Shown here one piece after another: positions 58,479-64,000 of a stretch of DNA of 64,000 bases (positions are counted from its first letter, which is position 1; each line of letters opens with the position of its first letter). A model generated the notes under the pieces. The model saw only the letters and a program-made list of their open reading frames with translations. It was not told the DNA's origin and ran no database searches. The position numbers were made by a program, and so were the translations under genes. This DNA comes from Candidatus Izemoplasmatales bacterium (GTDB lineage Bacteria > Bacillota_I > Bacilli_A > Izemoplasmatales > Hujiaoplasmataceae), in contig JBAZNL010000001.1 of assembly GCA_041649275.1 (NCBI GenBank), forward strand, positions 522,874 to 586,873. The letters are read 5' to 3'.

Positions 58479-60143
58479 TCAGCGGTCGGATTCGATCCTG
58501 ATCCAGTCGAGCGCCGGGACGCGGCGTTCGACGCCGTCGTCGGCGTAGATTTCCTCGCGGTCGCCGAGATTCATCGCGATGCGGACCCTGCGGCCGTCGA
58601 GCGCGCGTTCGTAGACCAGAAGCGACGGATGCTCCAAAAGCGTAAACGAGCCGCGACGCAGCCGTTCGTCCCCTGCGCGCCAGGCCGCCAGACTCGAGAC
58701 GAACGCGAGCAGATCGAGGTCCCACCCTTCCCGGTTCCAGTCGACGGTGCGGCGGTTGTCGGGGTCGGAGCCGCCTTCCATACCGATCTCCGTACCGTAG
58801 TAGACGCATGGCATCCCGACGAATGTGAATTGAAATAATATCGCCATCTTCAGCCGTTTCACATTATTTCCGGATTGCGTTTTCGCGCGTGGGACGTCAT
58901 GCGAGTCGAGCTGGTTCAGCAACGCTCTGGCGACATTGTCCGGATACATCGCCAGCAGGTGCGTCAGCCGGTCGGAGAAGGCGGACAGGGACGTCTTGCC
59001 CCTGAGGAAGAAGTCGCCCACGATCTCGTAGAACTGATAGTTCTGGACCGAATCGAACTGGTCGCCGCGCAGATAGTAGTCCGAATTGTGCCACACCTCG
59101 CCGATGATCGCGAGATCCGGCTTGATCGCCTTGAGCGCGGTACGGAAGCGTCTCCAGAATGCCGAATCGACCTCGTCGGCGACGTCGAGACGCCAGCCGT
59201 CGATGTCGAACCGCTCGACGTAATGCTTCCCGACGCCGATCAGGTAGTCCTGCAGCGCCGGATCGGCGGAGTTCAGCTTCGGCATGTGGACCTCCGACGC
59301 GAACGTCTGATAGGTCTTGCCCGGAACCATCGCGATCGGGAACGAATCGATCAGAAACCAGTTCCGGTACGCGCTTCTCTCCTGTTTCTCGAGGACGTCC
59401 CGGAACGCGAAGAAGCCGGCGCCGCAGTGGTTGAAGACGGCGTCGAGGACGATCCGGATGCCGGCGGCGTGGAGGGCGTCCACGAGGCTCTTGAACTCCG
59501 CTTCGGTGCCGAGGCGGGGATCGATCGTCAGATAGTCGGCGGTATCGTAGCGGTGACAGGAGGGCGAAAGCGAGATCGGCGTCATGTAGATCGCGTTGAC
59601 GCCGAGTCCGACAAGATGCGGGATGCGGCTCTCGATGCCCCTGAAGTTGCCGCCGAAGACGTGATACCACGTCGGTTTCGTCCCCCACGGCTGGAAGGAG
59701 GGATCCGGATCACCGATCCGGCAGAAGCGGTCGGGAAAGATCTGGTAGAAGATCGCGTCCTGCATCCACGCGGGGGCGTCGTAGCGGTCGACGTCCTGGA
59801 TCCTCGGCATCTCGTAGGCACCCATGCGGACCGGTTCCTCGCGCTGCAGGCCGTATTCGCCGTAATACCACGTCTCGCCGCCTTCGACGATCCGGAAATA
59901 GTAGATGCAGCCGTAGTTTGCGGGGATGAACGTCGTCTTATAGTAGGCGAAGAGGGCGTCTGCCGCAAACCGCTCCATGGCGTGTGCGCGGCGCCCGCGA
60001 TAGTCATGGAATCGATTGTATTCGATCAAATCGATGGACATCCGGTCGTTTCGCGCGGCGCGGAAGCGGATCGTGAGCGAACGGGCATCCTCGACATAGC
60101 CCCATTCGGAATTGGCATGGTGGAACAGCGCCTCCCGGATCAT
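58479..60143 (-). CDS. GH13 alpha-glucan hydrolase, neopullulanase/maltogenic-type
   Basis: The 554-residue enzyme has an N-terminal beta-domain (residues 1-120) and a GH13 barrel. The barrel shows DAVFNHCG (region I), GWRLDVADE with the nucleophile Asp (region II), IIGEVWH with the acid Glu (III) and LDSHDVPR (IV). This layout fits the GH13_20 neopullulanase/cyclomaltodextrinase group. No signal peptide is visible, so it should act in the cytoplasm on imported maltodextrins; a maltodextrin-type ABC permease pair lies just to the right. Its ATG overlaps the lgt2 stop (ATGA). Confidence 0.93.
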   Translation of the reverse strand: MIREALFHHANSEWGYVEDARSLTIRFRAARNDRMSIDLIEYNRFHDYRGRRAHAMERFAADALFAYYKTTFIPANYGCIYYFRIVEGGETWYYGEYGLQREEPVRMGAYEMPRIQDVDRYDAPAWMQDAIFYQIFPDRFCRIGDPDPSFQPWGTKPTWYHVFGGNFRGIESRIPHLVGLGVNAIYMTPISLSPSCHRYDTADYLTIDPRLGTEAEFKSLVDALHAAGIRIVLDAVFNHCGAGFFAFRDVLEKQERSAYRNWFLIDSFPIAMVPGKTYQTFASEVHMPKLNSADPALQDYLIGVGKHYVERFDIDGWRLDVADEVDSAFWRRFRTALKAIKPDLAIIGEVWHNSDYYLRGDQFDSVQNYQFYEIVGDFFLRGKTSLSAFSDRLTHLLAMYPDNVARALLNQLDSHDVPRAKTQSGNNVKRLKMAILFQFTFVGMPCVYYGTEIGMEGGSDPDNRRTVDWNREGWDLDLLAFVSSLAAWRAGDERLRRGSFTLLEHPSLLVYERALDGRRVRIAMNLGDREEIYADDGVERRVPALDWIRIESDR

Positions 60144-60931
60144 GCGGCCGCCTTCGCCGCCGGTCGATCGACCTTCGCCTTGCGTACGAGCATCCAGACC
60201 CCGATCACGACCATGGCCAGGGCCAGATACTGGGAGGGCGACGGATAGACGTTGCCGTGGAGCGTGAAAATCCCGACCAGGGTGCCGCGGTCGTCGCCGC
60301 GGAGAAATTCCAGGAGGAAGCGGAAAGTGCCGTAGGCGGTCAAATAGGAGGCGAATTCGCGGCCTTTGAAGATCTTGTACGTGTGCAACGCGTACGCCGC
60401 GAGGAACAGGAATCCCGCCTCGTACAGTTGCGTCGGCAGGACCGGTCCGATCCCGGCCGAATGACCGTACGGGAAAACGAGACCGAACAGATCCGACTCG
60501 ATGCCGTAGCAGCAGCCCGCGCAGAAGCAGCCGAGACGCCCGAACCCGTGCGCGATCAGGATGCCGACGGCGACCGTGTCGAGGATCTTCCCGAGGTTCT
60601 TCCATTCCGAACGGTAGCCGAACCGCATCAGTAGCGAAAACGCCGCGACGCCGCCGATGAGCCCGCCGATGAAGGTGATCGAACCGAACTCGAACTCGCC
60701 GCTCTCGATCCAGTGGAAGGTGGCATCGAAGAGAAGCGAGAAGAGCAGTGCCGAACCGAGTCCCAGGGCAATGAAGAGCAGGATCCTGTTGGCTTGCTTG
60801 CGCGTGTATCCGTCGTGCTTCTCGAGCCGGTTCCCGACGTAGAGGAGCATTCCGAAGATGCCGATGGCGGTGAGAAGATCGTACATGGCGATGCTGTAGC
60901 CGAAGACTTCTTTCCAGAGGAATGGATACAT
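60140..60931 (-). CDS. Second, divergent Lgt-family membrane protein
   Basis: A 263-residue membrane protein with seven or so hydrophobic segments. Its signature is HGFGRLGCFCAGCCYG, the form found in a branch of the Lgt family distinct from the NQEAHG type at 112-1395. Whether this branch acts on prolipoproteins or on another substrate is not clear from sequence. AAGGAG precedes the ATG, with a TGGTATAAT promoter. It overlaps the GH13 gene by 4 nt and heads the lgt2-GH13-SDR-mfd group. Confidence 0.85.
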   Translation of the reverse strand: MYPFLWKEVFGYSIAMYDLLTAIGIFGMLLYVGNRLEKHDGYTRKQANRILLFIALGLGSALLFSLLFDATFHWIESGEFEFGSITFIGGLIGGVAAFSLLMRFGYRSEWKNLGKILDTVAVGILIAHGFGRLGCFCAGCCYGIESDLFGLVFPYGHSAGIGPVLPTQLYEAGFLFLAAYALHTYKIFKGREFASYLTAYGTFRFLLEFLRGDDRGTLVGIFTLHGNVYPSPSQYLALAMVVIGVWMLVRKAKVDRPAAKAAA

Positions 60932-60952
60932 GGAATCAACTCCTTGCCCTTC

Positions 60953-60961
60953 ATTATACCA
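60953..60961 (-). promoter_or_regulatory. Extended -10 promoter of lgt2-GH13-SDR-mfd
   Basis: TGGTATAAT on the minus strand, 22 nt before the lgt2 start. Confidence 0.6.
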
Positions 60962-60998
60962 CAGAGCCGGTTAAGAATTAACCGCCGTTTGCGGAGAG

Positions 60999-61027
60999 TA
61001 AAAAAAGGGCACGGACAAGCCGTGCCC
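60999..61027 (-). terminator. Terminator of the sugar ABC operon
   Basis: GGGCACGG/CCGTGCCC stem, 5-base loop, then TTTTTTT on the minus strand, 13 nt after the MalG-like stop. Confidence 0.9.
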
Positions 61028-61039
61028 CGTGCATCCCGA

Positions 61040-62095
61040 TCAGCCCTTGGTGGCGCCGGCGGTGATGCCTTCGATGAGGTAACGCTGGAAGATCATGTAG
61101 AGGACCGTGATCGGCATCGCGACGATGAGGGCGCCGGCCGCGAACGTCGTGTACGACGAGCTGCGCGGATCGGAGATCATCGAGAAGAGGCCGACCGCCA
61201 GGGTCCACTGCTTCGACACCGGAACGTCCGGATTGATCTGGACATCGAGGAGAAGGCGCGGCAGCATGTAGTCCATCCACGGCGCCATGAACTGGCCGAC
61301 GGCGACGAACGACAGGATCGGAACCGCGAGCGGCAGGATGATCTTGAAGAAGATCTGCCACTTGCTGGCGCCGTCGAGCATCGCCGACTCGTCGAGATCC
61401 TTCGGGATCTGCGAGAGGTACCCCTTGATCAGCCAGATGTTGCCGGGAATCGAGCCGCCCACGTAGAGGATGGTGAGCCAGGTCGACTTGCCGAGCAGGT
61501 GGAACGTCTGGAACAGCGTGAACATCGCGATCAGACCCATGAACGACGGGAACACCTGCAGGACGAGAATCGCCATGAGGCCTGCCTTCTTGCCCTTGAA
61601 CTTGAAGCGGGCGAAGACATAGCCGGCACCGGTGATGAAGATGACGCCGAGGATCATGTTGAGGACGGCGATGATGAGCGTGTTCTTGTACCAGTACAGG
61701 AAGTCGCCTTCGAACAGGTCAATGTAGTTCTGGAAGGAGGCGAGTTGCGCCGGCGGGAAAAGCGTCGTCGGCAGCTCGCTGACGTTCGTGAAGGACGCGC
61801 TGAACAGATAGACGATCGGGAACAGGACGAAGAAGACGGCGATCGTAAGAAACAGGAACGTCAGGATCTTCAGGGCGATCTCCCTGAACGAGAAGACCTG
61901 GCGGTATGCCCCGACGAGGACCTGTTTGCGGTTGGGGAGGTGAAGCGCGTGGTAGATCCCATAGACGGGAATAAGCCCCATGAGCGCTCCGCGGAAAGGC
62001 GGATGCCCCTTGTGTGCGTAGACGTCGGCGGTGATCGCGCTGTGCGTGAACAGAAGCGCGATGAAGACGATGATCGTCAGGCTGAGAGAGAGCAT
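61040..62095 (-). CDS. Carbohydrate ABC transporter permease, MalG-like
   Basis: The 351-residue permease has the EAA loop LDESAMLDGASKWQIFFKIILP near residue 235 that docks the ATPase, and six core helices typical of MalG. It carries about 75 extra N-terminal residues, including one added hydrophobic helix (1-22) and a short linker (HLPNRKQVLVGAYRQ), beyond the usual ~280. It follows the MalF-like gene by 3 nt. Together with the GH13 enzyme nearby, maltodextrin is the likely cargo. Confidence 0.92.
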   Translation of the reverse strand: MLSLSLTIIVFIALLFTHSAITADVYAHKGHPPFRGALMGLIPVYGIYHALHLPNRKQVLVGAYRQVFSFREIALKILTFLFLTIAVFFVLFPIVYLFSASFTNVSELPTTLFPPAQLASFQNYIDLFEGDFLYWYKNTLIIAVLNMILGVIFITGAGYVFARFKFKGKKAGLMAILVLQVFPSFMGLIAMFTLFQTFHLLGKSTWLTILYVGGSIPGNIWLIKGYLSQIPKDLDESAMLDGASKWQIFFKIILPLAVPILSFVAVGQFMAPWMDYMLPRLLLDVQINPDVPVSKQWTLAVGLFSMISDPRSSSYTTFAAGALIVAMPITVLYMIFQRYLIEGITAGATKG

Positions 62096-62098
62096 ACG

Positions 62099-64000
62099 TC
62101 AATCCTCCTTGAAGGCTCGCGTCTGCGAGAAGTTCCAGGCCGCGATGGACCCGACCATGAGGAAGATGAGGATCGAGAAGACGGACGCCATGTTGTAGAC
62201 GCGCTTCGTGACGGTCAGCGTGTACATCCAGGAGATCAGGATGTCCGTGCTGCCGGCATAGGCCCTGTCGATATCGCCCGCGCCGGATCCTCCTTGAGTG
62301 ATGAAGTAGATGACGCCGAAGTTGTTGAAGTTGCCGGAGAAGGTCATCACGAGGATCGGCGCCGTCGAATACATGATGAGCGGGAAGGTGATGAACTTGA
62401 ATTTCTGCGAAGGCGTCGCGCCGTCGATGTCGGCCGCCTCGTACAACGTCCGGTCGATCGAGGTCATGATCGAGGTCATGAGGGCCATGAAGTACGGCGC
62501 TCCGAGCCAGATGTTGACGACGATCAGGACGATGCGGACGAACCAGATGTTGTGGGCGTTGTTGAACCACTGGATGTTGTCCTGACCGAGCCAGATGAAC
62601 TTCTGCCAGGCCGACAGCGCCGAATCGCTCCACGCCGTGCCGAGCATCCCCCAGCGGGTGAGGGTGTCGTAGACGCCGGAGGAGCGCAGGATCGCGTTGA
62701 TGACGCCGCGTTCGCTGAAGATGATCGAGAACGCCATCTGCGAGATGAGCGCCGGCACGGCCCACGGCAGGATCAGGACGGTTCTCCAGAACTTCTTGAA
62801 GGGAACGCGCTCGGAGCCGATCACGACCGCCTGGAACATGCCGCCGAAGAAGACGGTCACGGTCGAGAAGACGGCCCAGATGACGGTCCAGAACAAAACC
62901 TTCCAGAAGGTTTCGGCGAACGGGATGCCTTCGCCGAAGGTGAAGATCTTCGCGAAGTTCTCGAATCCGACCCACATGAATCGGCCGGTGTCGGTGTCGA
63001 ACCCGCTGAAGTTCGTGAACGCGATCAAAAAGCCGAAGATGATCGGCATGATCGAGATGAAGGTGATGACGAACAGCGCCGGCAGGATCATGATGTATTC
63101 GAAGCCGTGCGTGAAGACGCTCACGAACCAGGCGCGGTCGGTGACCCGTTCACCCGTTTCGGCGAACTTCCTGCTCGTCGTATAGGCGTCGATGATGCCC
63201 CATACGTACACCAGGAGGAAGTAGGCGAAGAGGAGGGTGGAGATCAGACCCGTAATGAGCAGGAACTGCGACGTATGGCCGATCAGCGGCGTGTAGTCGA
63301 GGATGCCCGAGACGGGGATGTAGACCGAGGAACCTTCGGTGAAGCGGACCGACTTCAGGGCGTCGTGGAGCGAGTTGTAGTAATATTCGCGCGTATCGGA
63401 CTGGCCGAGCGTGATGACCGACCAGAAGCCCTTGACGAAGAAACCCGCGGTATCGTGGAACCAGTTGTAGTAGTTCTCCTCGAATTCGGTCCGCAGTTCG
63501 GGATGGACCGAGAAGTAGACCTCGAGCAGGAAGCGGTTGTATTCCTTCGAAGTCAGGCTGCTCGTGGAGAGGTTGTAGCGGGTCGTGATGTAGTCGCGCA
63601 GGTACATCGAGAACGGCGTCGCGTTGTAGCCGGCGTCCTTCCGGTAGTCGACCTCCGGAACGTACTGCACGTACAGCGTGTCGGCGTCGTCGACGACGAT
63701 GTCGCCCTTGACGGTCAGTTCCTTCAGCGTGCCGACGAGGGGATCGTCGGGAGCGAGGAAATCGGTGCTGTCGGCGACGTTGACGTAGCGGTAGATGGAC
63801 GTCGAGGTGACGGAGATCGAGATCGTGCACTTGACGTAGACCTTGTCGGAGACGTTGTCGAAGTACAGGATGCCGGTCCGGTAGTAGGCGTCGGATCCCG
63901 ACGGGATCGAGGCGATCGTGTCGTTCGGATCGTTCACGTTGGTGTAGACGTCCGCGGTCTGCTCGCTGCCGATCGTGTAGTATTCCTGACCGCCGACGTT
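62099..64000 (-). CDS. Carbohydrate ABC transporter permease, MalF-like, N-terminally cut by window edge
   Basis: The reading frame is open to the right edge; a GTG at 63937 is only an internal codon. The visible ~633 residues begin with an extracytoplasmic domain of over 200 residues (ending near SSVYIPVSGILDYTPLIGH). The membrane core follows, with the EAA loop LYEAADIDGATPSQKFKFITFP near the C-terminal third. Typical MalF proteins of Gram-positives are shorter, so the large outer loop is notable. The solute-binding protein and the ATPase are not in the window. Confidence 0.92.
   Translation of the reverse strand, partial: NVGGQEYYTIGSEQTADVYTNVNDPNDTIASIPSGSDAYYRTGILYFDNVSDKVYVKCTISISVTSTSIYRYVNVADSTDFLAPDDPLVGTLKELTVKGDIVVDDADTLYVQYVPEVDYRKDAGYNATPFSMYLRDYITTRYNLSTSSLTSKEYNRFLLEVYFSVHPELRTEFEENYYNWFHDTAGFFVKGFWSVITLGQSDTREYYYNSLHDALKSVRFTEGSSVYIPVSGILDYTPLIGHTSQFLLITGLISTLLFAYFLLVYVWGIIDAYTTSRKFAETGERVTDRAWFVSVFTHGFEYIMILPALFVITFISIMPIIFGFLIAFTNFSGFDTDTGRFMWVGFENFAKIFTFGEGIPFAETFWKVLFWTVIWAVFSTVTVFFGGMFQAVVIGSERVPFKKFWRTVLILPWAVPALISQMAFSIIFSERGVINAILRSSGVYDTLTRWGMLGTAWSDSALSAWQKFIWLGQDNIQWFNNAHNIWFVRIVLIVVNIWLGAPYFMALMTSIMTSIDRTLYEAADIDGATPSQKFKFITFPLIMYSTAPILVMTFSGNFNNFGVIYFITQGGSGAGDIDRAYAGSTDILISWMYTLTVTKRVYNMASVFSILIFLMVGSIAAWNFSQTRAFKED

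Overview
The window looks like chromosomal DNA of a Bacillota/Mycoplasmatota-type bacterium with unusually high GC (about 60 % by eye). The lineage is inferred from gene content: hprK-lgt, yaaA-recF-gyrB-gyrA, rnmV-rsmA, cdaA, pyrR, yutD, a YfhO/GtrB/GtrA triad and a YugI-like S1 protein. TGA is used as a stop, often in ATGA start/stop overlaps, so the genetic code is standard. A glutaminyl-tRNA synthetase is present. I see no rRNA, tRNA, CRISPR array, insertion sequence or prophage. The genus cannot be named from the sequence alone.

Layout. 1-10,064 (minus strand): pcrA-ligA-uvrA for DNA repair, then a membrane protein-hprK-lgt-trxB operon in which Lgt carries an extra N-terminal InlB-type repeat. 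10,301-14,688 (minus): tsaE-tsaB-rimI-tsaD for tRNA t6A, then glnS and a 72-residue membrane protein. 14,893-18,452 (plus): a lipid kinase, then a B12-binding protein coupled to an FtsX/LolD-type ABC transporter. 18,519-26,267 (minus): pgi; an S1 protein; a yutD-nfu-pgpA operon; then a four-gene operon of a CrtI-like oxidoreductase with SCP2-like and membrane domains, a PAS/degenerate-GGDEF protein, ispD and ispF. 26,362-31,699 (minus): cdaA and the gtrA/gtrB/yfhO glycosylation genes. 31,833-33,074 (plus): hflX.

33,075-35,037 is a gene-free, AT-rich island of about 2 kb, the only long stretch without genes. To its right are dusB (minus) and hslO (plus), then a minus-strand block: pyrR-glyA-ANTAR regulator and glnA, two tandem GH16 lipoproteins (one with a frameshifted end), rnmV-rsmA-EamA transporter and dgkB. 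A HAD phosphatase and a HIT protein follow on plus. yaaA-recF-gyrB-gyrA comes next without dnaA-dnaN beside it. The right end (minus) holds lgt2-GH13 amylase-SDR-mfd and a maltodextrin-type ABC permease pair that runs off the right edge.

Regulation. Most operons start at an extended -10 box (TGnTATAAT) with a weak or absent -35, and many end in clear hairpin-plus-T terminators. The most unusual items are the oxidoreductase-SCP2-membrane fusion in an operon with ispD/ispF and a catalytically dead GGDEF protein, the B12-sensor/ABC-transporter operon with two promoters, the low-GC island, and the two very different Lgt proteins.
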